From NCBI GenBank assembly GCA_014763715.1, contig JACXUV010000014.1, forward strand, positions 26,132-90,131: DNA of 64,000 bases, written 5' to 3'. Source of the DNA: Rhodobacterales bacterium. Its GTDB lineage: Bacteria; Pseudomonadota; Alphaproteobacteria; Caulobacterales; Hyphomonadaceae. Under the pieces are notes generated by a model that was not told the DNA's origin, ran no database searches, and saw nothing but the letters and a program-made list of their open reading frames with translations. Made by a program: the position numbers and the translations under genes. Of this stretch, positions 8,405 through 16,637 are shown piece by piece (within the stretch, counting starts at the first letter, position 1; the number at the start of each line of letters is the position of its first letter).

Positions 8405-8869
8405 TCATCCACGAAGCACAGTGCGGATCTGATCGGGTCGCACTTCGCGGCCTTCGATATCCACAAACGCCGCCCGTATGGCTGATTTCGACCCAACCTT
8501 CGTGAAGCTGATCTGCGGTGTTTCCCCCTGCCCAAGCCAGGCATCGCCCCACTGGGTCAAGCCGATCAGGATCGGTCGAAGGGAAAGCCCCATGGGCGAC
8601 AGAACGTATTCCGGACGCGAGCGCTTGCCTGGAGACTTGTAACTCCGCTTGGTCAGCAGCCCATCACTGACCAGCTTTTTCAGCCGCCCTGACAGAACTG
8701 TACGCGGACAACCAAGTTCTGCCTGGAAATCATCGAACCGGCGTACCCCGTAGAGGGCCGCCCGGAGTATCAGGAGGGTCCAGCGGTCTCCGACCACATC
8801 AATGGCCTTGGCGAGATTGCATACATCCGGCTGAACCGGTGAACGGCGGGCGAGAGGAATCGGCGTCAT
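8405..8869 (-). CDS. HxlR family transcriptional regulator
   Basis: This 154-residue winged-helix protein has the HxlR signature C-x-L-A-x-A-x-D-V-V-G-D-R-W-T-L-L-I-L-R, followed by RRFDDFQAELGCPRTVLSGR, a YVLSPMGLSLRPIL wing and helix, and a C-terminal extension. The ATG at 8869 is preferred over the one at 8926 because AGGA lies 7 bases before it. It is divergent from the phytase-like gene, so it could regulate that gene. Its inducer is unknown. Confidence 0.85.
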   Translation of the reverse strand: MTPIPLARRSPVQPDVCNLAKAIDVVGDRWTLLILRAALYGVRRFDDFQAELGCPRTVLSGRLKKLVSDGLLTKRSYKSPGKRSRPEYVLSPMGLSLRPILIGLTQWGDAWLGQGETPQISFTKVGSKSAIRAAFVDIEGREVRPDQIRTVLRG

Positions 8870-8975
8870 GACCGATTCCTGAATGGGTTCGCATTCGAAA
8901 TCCAGACTTGTTCGCGAAGCCTTCATGATTTTGCCGCAGGGGACAGGAAGATCAGCGCCAACAACCGAGGTTTCA

Positions 8976-10046
8976 ATGCTCCGCCGCTCCTGTCAGTTCG
9001 CCGCCCTGATCCTTCTTGCCACCTGCGCCGGCACAGCCGACCTTCCAGATGCGCCGACGGTTGCCATGCCAGATGCCCAGGCGGCATGGACACTGGACAG
9101 CGCTGCTGCGGACCTCGCAAAGGCCTCGTGCCCGACCGGGACGGAGTATGCCACCCCAATTGCCCTGACGATTAAGGCGACGCCGATCGAGCTTGGCCCG
9201 GCCGACGAAGTCTCCAGCCGCCTGCCTCAAGGCGCCACCTATGCCGGTGGCTGGGAGCTGACGTCAGACAATTCCAGCTTCGGTGGACTGTCGGACCTGG
9301 CACTCGACAAGGATGGCAATCTGCTTGCGGTCGTCGATGACGGGGCTTTTGTCTGGATTGATCTCAAGGATGGAGCACCGAATGGCACCGGGCAGCTCGC
9401 TTACATGCTGGGCGCAGATGGGAATCTCCTTCAAGGCAAGTCTCTGGGCGATGCTGAGGGGCTCGCAGTCCGGAATAGTCTTGCCATAGTCAGCTTTGAG
9501 CGCACGCATCGCATCTCGGCGTTTGCGCTTGATGCATGCGGAGCCATGGCAAAGGAGGCTGCGATCAGCGCCCTGCCCAGCACTTATGCCGGCCGCCTTG
9601 TCGATGAAAATCGCGGCGCCGAAGCTCTGACGGTCACACCGGAAGGGAATATCCTGTTCGGCTTTGAGACTGTCGAAAACGGCAAATCACCGATTGGCGC
9701 CGTCGCCAGCCTGGACAATGCCGGCTGGACCGGAGACATGGCGCCGAACCCGGCCGGATATGCCTTTGTCGGCTTCGACACAGCGAGCATCGGCGGCAGT
9801 GATGAGACCTTCTGGCTGTTCCGCAGCTATGACCCGATCCGCGGCAACCGCAACGTCCTCAGCTGGCAGGATGGCAAGAAGGAAATCGTCCTGACCCGCC
9901 CCCTCGCCGTGGACAATTATGAAGGCATCACGGTGGAGCATCTCGGCAATGGCGTCGCCCGTGTCTGGATTGTTTCTGACGACAATTTCAATCCGAAACA
10001 ACGCACTCTTCTCCTCGCTTTCGACATTGCAGCAGCTTCAGAATAA
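8976..10046 (+). CDS. Esterase-like activity of phytase family protein (exported)
   Basis: About 356 residues. The N-terminus MLRRSCQFAALILLATCAG is a signal peptide; its Cys follows Thr, so it is not a canonical lipobox. The rest resembles the phytase-like beta-propeller family (PF13449): FGGLSDLALDKDGNLLAVVD, GDAEGLAVR, NRGAEALTVTPEGN and DNYEGITVE are spaced blades with acidic residues that could bind metal. Substrate and catalytic activity are uncertain. The start at 8976 has GAGG 5 bases upstream; longer starts at 8883 and 8925 are possible. Confidence 0.72.
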   Translation: MLRRSCQFAALILLATCAGTADLPDAPTVAMPDAQAAWTLDSAAADLAKASCPTGTEYATPIALTIKATPIELGPADEVSSRLPQGATYAGGWELTSDNSSFGGLSDLALDKDGNLLAVVDDGAFVWIDLKDGAPNGTGQLAYMLGADGNLLQGKSLGDAEGLAVRNSLAIVSFERTHRISAFALDACGAMAKEAAISALPSTYAGRLVDENRGAEALTVTPEGNILFGFETVENGKSPIGAVASLDNAGWTGDMAPNPAGYAFVGFDTASIGGSDETFWLFRSYDPIRGNRNVLSWQDGKKEIVLTRPLAVDNYEGITVEHLGNGVARVWIVSDDNFNPKQRTLLLAFDIAAASE

Positions 10047-10084
10047 TACCGCTTACATTCAGGCGCGTTCGCGCCTACATCTGA

Positions 10085-10255
10085 ACCCGCACAAGGGCTG
10101 CGGCGTGCGCTAAGGGACTGATCTCCGGCGACCTTACTTACCGTCAGGGAGCTGGCAATCTGGATGGGGCCGTGGCCCTGTCTCATCTGGCGCCCACCTA
10201 GTCTCTAGGTTGACGGGAGTGAATATGCCCTGCGGCGACTGCGGTTCTTGTGCGC
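10085..10255 (+). ncRNA. ssrS: Candidate 6S RNA (SsrS)
   Basis: No convincing frame lies between the phytase-like gene and the cyclo-ligase gene, but the region folds into one long rod. GCACAAG (10089-10095) pairs with CTTGTGC (10247-10253), and the helix continues inward with GGCTGCGG against CTGCGGTT (GU pairs included). CCGTCA (10141-10146) pairs with TGACGG (10211-10216). ACCTAG (10196-10201) and CTAGGT (10205-10210) form a side hairpin, and GGATG/CATCT with GGGC/GCCC form an apical arm. 6S RNA is classically encoded just upstream of 5-formyltetrahydrofolate cyclo-ligase, as here. It would bind and restrain the sigma70 holoenzyme. The ends are approximate. Confidence 0.65.
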
Positions 10256-10321
10256 TATTCAGTCCATTCAGGCGCCGACAGGGGCGTGACGCACTGCCCG
10301 GACCTGTCTAAGGCTCTTCGT

Positions 10322-10927
10322 ATGACTTCACTGCCCCCCGACAAGATCCAGCTGCGCCACAGAATGCGCACCATACGCGCCGAAGCGGCTGCGCGTGATC
10401 CGGACGCCGCAGACAAGATTGCCGACCTGTTCCCCATGAAACTCCTCGAGCGCTATGGCCCGATCGTTTCCGGATATGTGCCAATCAATGAGGAACTGGA
10501 CCCGATGCCGCTTATGAAGCGGCTGGCGGATGCTGGCGCGGAACTCTGCTTGCCGCGCATGCTGCCCGAGGGTGGGATTTCCTGGCGTTCCTGGGGCTTT
10601 GGCGAGCCGCTGGAGCGACGCCCCTTTGGCCTGAGTGAACCACCTGAAGACGCGCCGGAAGTCCATCCGACGCTGATACTTACCCCCCTCCTTGCGTTCG
10701 ACGCGAAGGGTAACCGCCTCGGTTATGGTAAAGGCCATTACGATACCGCGCTGCAGTCGTTAAGATCCGAAGGACGCGCCTTCGCCTGCGCCGTGGCTTA
10801 CGCCGCCCAACAAATTGACGATGTGCCAACAGAGCCTCACGACCAGCCACTCGACTGGGCCATAACACCGGCCGGCTCGATCCCCCTGTTCATGATGCGC
10901 AACATGTCAGCCCTGAAACAGGGTTAA
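10322..10927 (+). CDS. 5-formyltetrahydrofolate cyclo-ligase
   Basis: This ATP-dependent enzyme converts 5-formyl-THF to 5,10-methenyl-THF. At 201 residues from the ATG at 10322 it fits the family. The earlier in-frame start at 10250 falls inside the 6S RNA stem and is rejected. Conserved parts are the basic N-terminal LRHRMRTIRAEAAARDP, LPRMLPEGGISWRSW and the active-site motif RLGYGKGHYDTAL near the C-terminus. Its TAA overlaps an ATG of the next open frame (TAATG), suggesting cotranscription. Confidence 0.9.
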   Translation: MTSLPPDKIQLRHRMRTIRAEAAARDPDAADKIADLFPMKLLERYGPIVSGYVPINEELDPMPLMKRLADAGAELCLPRMLPEGGISWRSWGFGEPLERRPFGLSEPPEDAPEVHPTLILTPLLAFDAKGNRLGYGKGHYDTALQSLRSEGRAFACAVAYAAQQIDDVPTEPHDQPLDWAITPAGSIPLFMMRNMSALKQG

Positions 10928-10971
10928 TGGCCCATTTCTTGCGATGGCCCGATTTGAGATCGGACCATATA

Positions 10972-12009
10972 ATGGCAACAGACACTACAGATCACAGCCT
11001 GAAGAACCTGTTTCAGGACTGGCAACTACGTTCTGCCGTCATGGCGGCTGTCGTGGTATTTGCCTTCTGCGTGGCCATTTTTGTGGCCCTGCAGCCCAAA
11101 TCAGAACACACGCCGGCGCCATCGGCTCCGCGGATCGCCCCCCTGGTGGCGGACATGGACCCGGTCGTTCCATGGCGTCCGGATGCTTTGGTTAATGCTG
11201 CCGCAAAAAAGGCGCCGCTACGTGAAGGCCCATATACCAGCCGGCCGGACGCCCCGATGCTGGAATCAGATGACGCCTTTATTTCCCTTCTGGGAAACGG
11301 CCTCCCATCCGAACGTTTCTACATTTCCCAGCACAGCAACGATAAAAGCTTCCAGGGCGGCGACTGGACGCCGGAGAATGTGGTTGCAAGCCCCGAAGGC
11401 GTGCGTCTGGACGTTACGCCAACCAGCAATCCGGCGAAGCCCTATGCACTGGCAGAAGTGCAGGTGCTCGGCACATATGGCTATGGCCGCTACGAAACCA
11501 TCATGCGTCCAGCAAAGGGCTCTGGCCTGGTTTCGGCCTTCTTCACCTATACAGGCCCATATTTCGGCAAACCGCATGACGAGATCGACATCGAGTTTGT
11601 AGGCAAGGACACCAGCATCGTTGAGCTGAACTATTTCCACAACGGCAAGACGGGCCAAAGCGCCCAGATCAAGCTCCCGTTCGATGCCTCGGAAGCTGAC
11701 CACCTCTATGCCTTCGACTGGAAGCCGGAAGGCATCAGCTGGTATGTGGACGGCAAACTGGTGTACCAGACGCAGGAGAACGATCCTCAGCTCCCGAAAA
11801 ATCCCGGTCGCCTCCTCATCAGCAACTGGACCGGCAAGAAAGAGCTGCAGCAGTGGCACGGCGTTCCGGATTTCGGAGATCGGGGATCGGCTTACTATTC
11901 GTGCATCTCCTTCACACCGCTCGGCGAGAATACACGCCGTTGTGCTGACGTATTCCAGCAGGGCGCAGAGCGCCTACTTCGGCCAACTGAAGCCCAAATC
12001 CACGAATAA
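10972..12009 (+). CDS. Membrane-anchored glycoside hydrolase family 16 protein
   Basis: From the ATG at 10972 the protein has 345 residues with one N-terminal transmembrane helix (SAVMAAVVVFAFCVAIFVAL). A low-complexity linker and a GH16 jelly-roll domain follow. The catalytic motif DEIDIEFVG is intact, with two glutamates flanking the Asp. GRYETIMRPAKGSGLVSAFF, HLYAFDWKPEGISWYVDG and GRLLISNWTG are family landmarks. It probably cuts beta-glucan-like polymers at the periplasmic face. The alternative start at 10927 overlaps the upstream stop and would add 15 residues. Confidence 0.85.
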   Translation: MATDTTDHSLKNLFQDWQLRSAVMAAVVVFAFCVAIFVALQPKSEHTPAPSAPRIAPLVADMDPVVPWRPDALVNAAAKKAPLREGPYTSRPDAPMLESDDAFISLLGNGLPSERFYISQHSNDKSFQGGDWTPENVVASPEGVRLDVTPTSNPAKPYALAEVQVLGTYGYGRYETIMRPAKGSGLVSAFFTYTGPYFGKPHDEIDIEFVGKDTSIVELNYFHNGKTGQSAQIKLPFDASEADHLYAFDWKPEGISWYVDGKLVYQTQENDPQLPKNPGRLLISNWTGKKELQQWHGVPDFGDRGSAYYSCISFTPLGENTRRCADVFQQGAERLLRPTEAQIHE

Positions 12010-12081
12010 CCAGCCCAACAGAAACGGCGCCACCCTTTCCAGGATAGCGCCGCCCAATCTGAATCCAGATATTATACTCTG

Positions 12082-12402
12082 TTATTCGCCGACCACTTGC
12101 ACGCGAGCTACTGGCAGGAGCTCGGCCATTTGCTCGCGAATCGCCGTGTCGCTGGTGCCGGTCTTGGCTTTGTCGAGGTCAGCGCGCACCTTGCGGAACA
12201 CGTCTTCGTCACCAGCCTCTTCGAGGTCAGACAGGACCACCGTCTTGGCATAGGCCTCGGCGTCGTCTTCGCCCATGCCCATCAGGCCGGCGGCCCACAG
12301 GCCAAGCAATTTGTTGCGCCGGTTCATGACCTTGAACTGTTGTTCCTCGGTGAGCGCAAACCGCGCCTCTTCCGCGCGCTCCCGATCATTGAATGTGCTC
12401 AT
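12082..12402 (-). CDS. ATPase inhibitor subunit zeta (DUF1476)
   Basis: At 106 residues this matches the alphaproteobacterial zeta subunit, which blocks F1-ATPase hydrolysis by inserting its N-terminal helix into the catalytic interface. The inhibitory N-terminus MSTFNDRERAEEARFALTEE, the segment RNKLLGLWAA and the four-helix C-terminus are visible. The ATG at 12402 has AAAGG upstream; the longer frame to 12507 is rejected. It is divergent from purC, a common arrangement in this class. Its target, the F1 operon, lies at the other end of this window. Confidence 0.88.
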   Translation of the reverse strand: MSTFNDRERAEEARFALTEEQQFKVMNRRNKLLGLWAAGLMGMGEDDAEAYAKTVVLSDLEEAGDEDVFRKVRADLDKAKTGTSDTAIREQMAELLPVARVQVVGE

Positions 12403-12583
12403 CTCAGGACCTTTCCGATATATAGAACCTTGGCGGCATATAGAGTCCCCGGCAAGGTGTGTGCAATAATTGTTTCCCGCGACGGATTGGCGTAACAGGA
12501 GCCGCAAACGGAGGGGCTACGGCGATTCCTGTCGATGTGGCCGTACCGGACCCATCTCAGGGGCCCATGAAAGGGGTGTATCC

Positions 12584-13357
12584 ATGAACAAAAGGCGCGT
12601 CGTCTACGAAGGCAAGGCCAAGATTCTTTATGAGGGTCCGGAACCCGGCACCCTGATTCAGTATTTCAAGGACGATACTACCGCTTTTGATGCGCAAAAG
12701 CGCGCCGTGCTGGATGGCAAAGGCGTGCTCAACAACCGTATCAGCGAATTCATGATGACGCGTCTGGGCGGTGTCGGCATTCCGACCCACTTCATCCGCC
12801 GCCTCAACATGCGGGAACAACTGATCAAGAAAGTGGAGATCATTCCGCTTGAAGTGGTTGTGCGTAACGTGGCCGCTGGCTCACTCGCCAAGCGTCTGGG
12901 CATCGAGGAAGGCCAGGTCCTGCCCCGTCCGATCGTCGAGTTCTACTACAAGGATGACGCGCTACATGATCCGCTGGTGACGGAAGAGCATATTGCCGCC
13001 TTCGGTTGGGCCGGCCCGCAGGAGTATGACGACCTGATCTCGCTTGCCCTGCGCGTGAACGACTTCATGTCCGGCCTTTTTGCCGCTGTCGGCATCCGCC
13101 TGATCGACTTCAAACTGGAGTTTGGCCGCTACTTCGAAGGCGACGCCGAGATCCCGCGCATCCTGCTGGCCGATGAAATCAGCCCGGACTCCTGTCGCCT
13201 GTGGGACTTTGAGACTGGTAATAAGCTGGACAAGGACCGCTTCCGGCGTGACCTCGGTGGCGTAACCGAAGCGTATGCAGAAGTTGCACGCCGGCTCGGC
13301 ATCATCAAGGAGTCTGGCGAAACGGACAATGTCGTCAGCTTCAACAGCGGCAAATAA
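12584..13357 (+). CDS. purC: Phosphoribosylaminoimidazole-succinocarboxamide synthase
   Basis: SAICAR synthetase joins aspartate to CAIR in purine synthesis. The protein is 257 residues from the ATG at 12584, which has AAGGGG 8 bases upstream. Diagnostic stretches are [46 protein letters not shown] and [14 protein letters not shown]. It is followed after 95 bases by purS, the usual purC-purS order. Confidence 0.97.
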   Translation: MNKRRVVYEGKAKILYEGPEPGTLIQYFKDDTTAFDAQKRAVLDGKGVLNNRISEFMMTRLGGVGIPTHFIRRLNMREQLIKKVEIIPLEVVVRNVAAGSLAKRLGIEEGQVLPRPIVEFYYKDDALHDPLVTEEHIAAFGWAGPQEYDDLISLALRVNDFMSGLFAAVGIRLIDFKLEFGRYFEGDAEIPRILLADEISPDSCRLWDFETGNKLDKDRFRRDLGGVTEAYAEVARRLGIIKESGETDNVVSFNSGK

Positions 13358-13452
13358 CAGCCGCCTTTCAATGCTGTTCGGAATGTTCCAATAGCGCAGC
13401 AATTGCGCTAGACGGAGCGCGACTCGCACCCCCTGCTCAGGAGATCACCGGA

Positions 13453-13698
13453 ATGAAAGCCATCGTGCATGTTGCCCTGAAAAATGGCGTCCTGGACCCG
13501 CAGGGTAAAGCCGTTGCCGATACGCTGGCACGCATGGGCTACAAGGAAGTCGAGAGCGCCCGTATCGGCAAGGTGATCGAGCTTGACCTGGAAGATGGCC
13601 TCAGCGAAGCGGATGCCAGCGCACGCGTGAAAGAGATGTGCGAGAAACTGCTCGCCAACACCGTGATCGAGAGCTACCGCATCGACCTGCAAGCCTGA
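13453..13698 (+). CDS. purS: Phosphoribosylformylglycinamidine synthase subunit PurS
   Basis: At 81 residues PurS is the small bridging subunit of the three-part FGAM synthase (PurS, PurQ, PurL). The sequence MKAIVHVALKNGVLDPQGKA, the segment GYKEVESARIGKVIELDLE and the C-terminal ANTVIESYRIDLQ are typical. The purQ and purL genes that often follow are not here; a tetR gene comes next. GGAG lies 9 bases before the ATG. Confidence 0.95.
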   Translation: MKAIVHVALKNGVLDPQGKAVADTLARMGYKEVESARIGKVIELDLEDGLSEADASARVKEMCEKLLANTVIESYRIDLQA

Positions 13699-13797
13699 GG
13701 CAGCCCGACTTTCCGGCCGCACCTCCAGACATCCCCATCCCACCTGGCGTCAACCATCAGACGTGAGCACAAAAAATTTTCAGACATGCAAAATAGT

Positions 13798-13813
13798 AAG
13801 TGAATACTCACTT
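13798..13813. promoter_or_regulatory. Probable TetR operator
   Basis: AAGTGAATACTCACTT is a 16-bp near-palindrome with arms AAGTGA/TCACTT. It sits 51 bases before the tetR ATG and has the shape of operators bound by TetR-family regulators of lipid and efflux genes. Its position suggests autoregulation of the tetR-acyltransferase pair. Confidence 0.6.
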
Positions 13814-13863
13814 GTGTATTGCGATGCCCCGTGCTATCTGCTCTCGTGAATTGGGAGCTCCCT

Positions 13864-14472
13864 ATGACAAGAAACACAACGGCCACCACGACTCCGGCGA
13901 AGAAAACACGCGCCCGGAATGCCCGCCCGAAAATCGAGCGCGCCGCCCTGAAACTGTTTGTCCATGAAGGCGTTGATGCAGCGACGACACGGGAAATCGC
14001 CGAGAAAGCCGGTGTTTCCGAAGGGGCGCTGTACCGGCACTACAAAGGCAAGGATCAGCTAGCGCTCAGCCTGTTCATGGAAACCCACAATCGCCTGGGC
14101 CAGATGATGCAGGAAGCCCTGACGAGTGAAGGGACACTGGAAGACAAGATCCACGCCGCCGTGAAAGCATATTGCGAGCTGGCAGACGAAGACTTCCTGC
14201 TGTTCTCCTTCCATCTTGTCTCGCTCAACCGCTACCTGCCCTATGACAAGAAGCGCGATGACGATCCGGTTTCGATTACGGAGCGGATCATCGACAGCCT
14301 CATGCAGGAAGGCGTTCTTCCGAAAGGCGACCCGGCCCTCAAGGCAGCCATGGCGCTCGGTGTTGTCATGCAGGCGGGTCAGAACAAGATCTACAATCGC
14401 CTGCCCGGACCGCTCTCACAGCACGCCGGCACTATGGCCCGTGCCGTCGTGGCGGTCCTCAAAACAGACTAA
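13864..14472 (+). CDS. TetR/AcrR family transcriptional regulator
   Basis: This 202-residue regulator has an N-terminal TetR helix-turn-helix at residues about 22-68 (IERAALKLFVHEGVDAATTR, EIAEKAGVSEGALYRHYKGK). The C-terminal all-helical domain probably binds a ligand that I cannot identify. The start at 13864 is chosen because GGGAG lies about 6 bases upstream; the longer frame begins at 13819. The palindrome at 13798-13813 is a likely autoregulatory operator. The acyltransferase gene begins 38 bases later and is the probable regulated partner, so the regulator may sense acyl chains. Confidence 0.87.
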   Translation: MTRNTTATTTPAKKTRARNARPKIERAALKLFVHEGVDAATTREIAEKAGVSEGALYRHYKGKDQLALSLFMETHNRLGQMMQEALTSEGTLEDKIHAAVKAYCELADEDFLLFSFHLVSLNRYLPYDKKRDDDPVSITERIIDSLMQEGVLPKGDPALKAAMALGVVMQAGQNKIYNRLPGPLSQHAGTMARAVVAVLKTD

Positions 14473-14510
14473 TCCTCATTCCGGATCTACGAGAAGAAAG
14501 GAGCCACGCC

Positions 14511-15317
14511 ATGCGCGCCGCCCTGTTCACGTTTGTCTATTACCTGCTCTCCGTGCTTTACGTTCTGGCCTCCGTGCCATTCCTGATCCTTCCCGGGCAC
14601 ACCCCCGTAAGGGCGATTATCCGAAGCTACACGCGGGCTATGAACCTGAACCTCAGGCTGGTTGCAGGCATACGGAAAGACGTTCGCGGCAAGGAACGGC
14701 TGCCGGAAGGCGCATTCGTTCTGGCTGGCAAACACCAGAGCTGGGGTGATGGCTATCTGGTTTATCCTGAAGTCGATAATCTCGCCTTTGTCACGGGCGA
14801 CCACCTTGAAAAATTCCCGCTGGTGGGCGGCATCCTGCGCAAGCTCGGGGCGATCGTCATCGATACATGCGGCGGTGGCGACCGTAAGGCAGAATCCCTG
14901 CGCAAAGGCATGGAACGGGCCAAACAGGATGGCCGACGCGTTCTGATCTACCCGGAAGGCCATCTGGCTCCCGTGGATTACCACTTCCGCTACAAACCGG
15001 GTGTCTGGCACATGGCGCAGGCCATGCAGGCTCCTGTGGTGCCGGTCGCCACCAATATTGGCCTCTACTGGCAACAGCAGGAGAAGAAAAAAAATCCAGG
15101 TACGGCGATCATTGAGTTTCTCGATCCGATCCCGTGGGACCTGCCCAAAGATGAATTCCTGACGCGGCTGACTGATGCCGTTGAGCAGCGCACTGCGGAA
15201 CTGGTCGCCGAAGGCCGTGGCACCCCCCTCAAGAAAGCGACCCTGATCCCAGACCCGCCGAAGGGCATGGAAGCAAAGCCAACCATTGAGAACCCGGCCG
15301 CATATGCAAAGGCATGA
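14511..15317 (+). CDS. 1-acyl-sn-glycerol-3-phosphate acyltransferase family protein
   Basis: This 268-residue PlsC-type acyltransferase has an N-terminal membrane helix (ALFTFVYYLLSVLYVLASVP). Motif I is present as H-Q-S-W-G-D (the HX4D type), and motif III as YPEGH. It acylates lysophosphatidic acid or a related lysolipid at the inner membrane. It follows tetR by 38 bases and probably shares its transcript. It may be a second, regulated PlsC rather than the housekeeping copy. Confidence 0.88.
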   Translation: MRAALFTFVYYLLSVLYVLASVPFLILPGHTPVRAIIRSYTRAMNLNLRLVAGIRKDVRGKERLPEGAFVLAGKHQSWGDGYLVYPEVDNLAFVTGDHLEKFPLVGGILRKLGAIVIDTCGGGDRKAESLRKGMERAKQDGRRVLIYPEGHLAPVDYHFRYKPGVWHMAQAMQAPVVPVATNIGLYWQQQEKKKNPGTAIIEFLDPIPWDLPKDEFLTRLTDAVEQRTAELVAEGRGTPLKKATLIPDPPKGMEAKPTIENPAAYAKA

Positions 15318-15435
15318 CCGGCCCAAGACAGATAGGCCATATCGAGACGCCAAATTTTACCTTTACCCGATGCGATATTATTGATATTCAATAATCGCTT
15401 AGGTGATCCCCGGGGCAAACACGGGATCTCGAAAA

Positions 15436-15945
15436 ATGATTTTGAAACGAACATATATGCTGGCAATTGCCTGCCTTACCTTGGGTACTCTCACGCCAGC
15501 CCTTTCGGCATCAGCAGCAGAATGGAGTGCCTGGAAGGGCCAGAGTGAGGTCGCTCCCCTTGCCATCTATACGGATGGTTCGGATGAGACGGGTGCGATG
15601 CTGGTCTGCGATGGCCAGGGCATGATGAAAGCAGTGCTTTCTCTGGAGCCCGCATCGCTGCCTGACCTCCTCGCAAGGAATGCCTCTTATTCGCGCTCAA
15701 CCAAGGTCAACATCCAAGTGGGAGACACACCAGGCATGGACGAGATGTTCCGCTACATTCCGGCCATCAAGTCTATCGAAACCAAGTCTCACAGTGTCGC
15801 GGCCAAAGTGTTCAACTCGGCTGTGCTCGGCGAGCCCTTGATGGTGGTCACAAAACGGGAAGGGTCTGTCGAAACCCAATTGCCTGCCCCCAACGACACA
15901 TTCAAGGCCTTTGCGAAGACCTGCAAAGCCCTACGCGAAGGGTAA
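15436..15945 (+). CDS. Exported protein of unknown function (tandem paralogue 1)
   Basis: This 169-residue protein has a signal peptide (LKRTYMLAIACLTLGTLTPA then LSASAAEW). The mature part has one cysteine in MLVCDGQG and another in FAKTCKAL. Its C-terminal half matches the next gene: KxFNSAVLGEPLMVVTK aligns with KKLYNAVVNGSEVMLKVK, and both end FAKTC. I do not recognise the family; the two-cysteine layout recalls small periplasmic proteins such as IalB, but this is weak. The start at 15436 has GGGA 8 bases upstream; a GTG at 15403 is less likely. Confidence 0.65.
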   Translation: MILKRTYMLAIACLTLGTLTPALSASAAEWSAWKGQSEVAPLAIYTDGSDETGAMLVCDGQGMMKAVLSLEPASLPDLLARNASYSRSTKVNIQVGDTPGMDEMFRYIPAIKSIETKSHSVAAKVFNSAVLGEPLMVVTKREGSVETQLPAPNDTFKAFAKTCKALREG

Positions 15946-15976
15946 TAGGCTCGATTGCCTGCGGTCACCAAGAATT

Positions 15977-16011
15977 GCATGCTCCATTCCATTAAATGGA
16001 ACGGAGCATGC
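15977..16011. promoter_or_regulatory. 17-bp hairpin covering the ribosome binding site of the next gene
   Basis: The arm at 15977-15993 and the arm at 15995-16011 are complementary over 17 pairs with a single G-U pair. The 3' arm contains CGGAG (16002-16006), the best Shine-Dalgarno for the ATG at 16014, and another ATG (15996) in the loop. No T run follows, so it is not a classic terminator. In mRNA it would hide the ribosome binding site, giving folding-dependent translation. Confidence 0.7.
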
Positions 16012-16013
16012 TC

Positions 16014-16634
16014 ATGCCATATAGACCTGCCGGCCTATTCATTATCGCCCTCCTGATCGCACAGGCCGTGAATGCACACGCAGAAGAAGACAGCGGTCGG
16101 CGCTGGTCCCAAGCCCCCGACACGATCCTGCGGGTCGACAATAGCGATGTTGGAACCCAAGCTAATTTTTACAGCTTTTCGCGCCTGATCCGTACGACAG
16201 GGAACGAAAACCCGGTCGTTATTCTGAACTGTCAGGCAATGTCGACAGGTCAACACTCGCTGAATGCCGCAATCCAACTTGATCCCGCCAATACTTACGA
16301 GGAAGATCCGTCAGAACGCTTTCGCCTGCTGAGCGTCAGCGCCGCGCTCACCATAGATGGCGTCAAGAAGTCGGAACGGTTCAAATATCATCCCGCCTCA
16401 TCGAAGATCATTCCCTACGATAAGGCTGTTGCCAAAAAACTCTACAATGCCGTGGTGAATGGATCTGAAGTCATGCTGAAGGTCAAAGGCAAGCAGTATG
16501 ACCTGGCGCTACCAGCCAAGGATGCCGTCGTCTTCATTGCATTTGCGAAAACCTGCCCGACAACAAATGGAGGGCAGTTTGATGCTTCAATATTCGAACA
16601 GGTGAAGGCTCGGGCAACAGAAACGCAGAACTGA
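16014..16634 (+). CDS. Exported protein of unknown function (tandem paralogue 2)
   Basis: About 206 residues with a signal peptide (PYRPAGLFIIALLIAQAVNA then HAEE). It has single cysteines in VILNCQAMS and FAKTCPTT, the same two positions as the preceding paralogue, and a C-terminal domain alike in sequence. It is longer by a tail after the shared FAKTC. The start at 16014 is preferred because CGGAG lies 7 bases upstream; ATGs at 15996 and 16008 are in frame. That ribosome binding site is buried in the hairpin at 15977-16011. The function is unknown. Confidence 0.65.
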   Translation: MPYRPAGLFIIALLIAQAVNAHAEEDSGRRWSQAPDTILRVDNSDVGTQANFYSFSRLIRTTGNENPVVILNCQAMSTGQHSLNAAIQLDPANTYEEDPSERFRLLSVSAALTIDGVKKSERFKYHPASSKIIPYDKAVAKKLYNAVVNGSEVMLKVKGKQYDLALPAKDAVVFIAFAKTCPTTNGGQFDASIFEQVKARATETQN

Positions 16635-16637
16635 CGA

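Noticed and set aside
9917..10186. Minus-strand frame running through the 6S RNA candidate
   Set aside because: No ribosome binding site or family resemblance; the paired segments explain this stretch better as RNA.
10250..10321. Extended N-terminus of the cyclo-ligase
   Set aside because: It lies in the 3' arm of the RNA stem, and the family starts near the ATG at 10322.
15977..16011. Hairpin as a normal terminator of the first secreted paralogue
   Set aside because: There is no T-rich tail on either strand, and it overlaps the ribosome binding site of the next gene.
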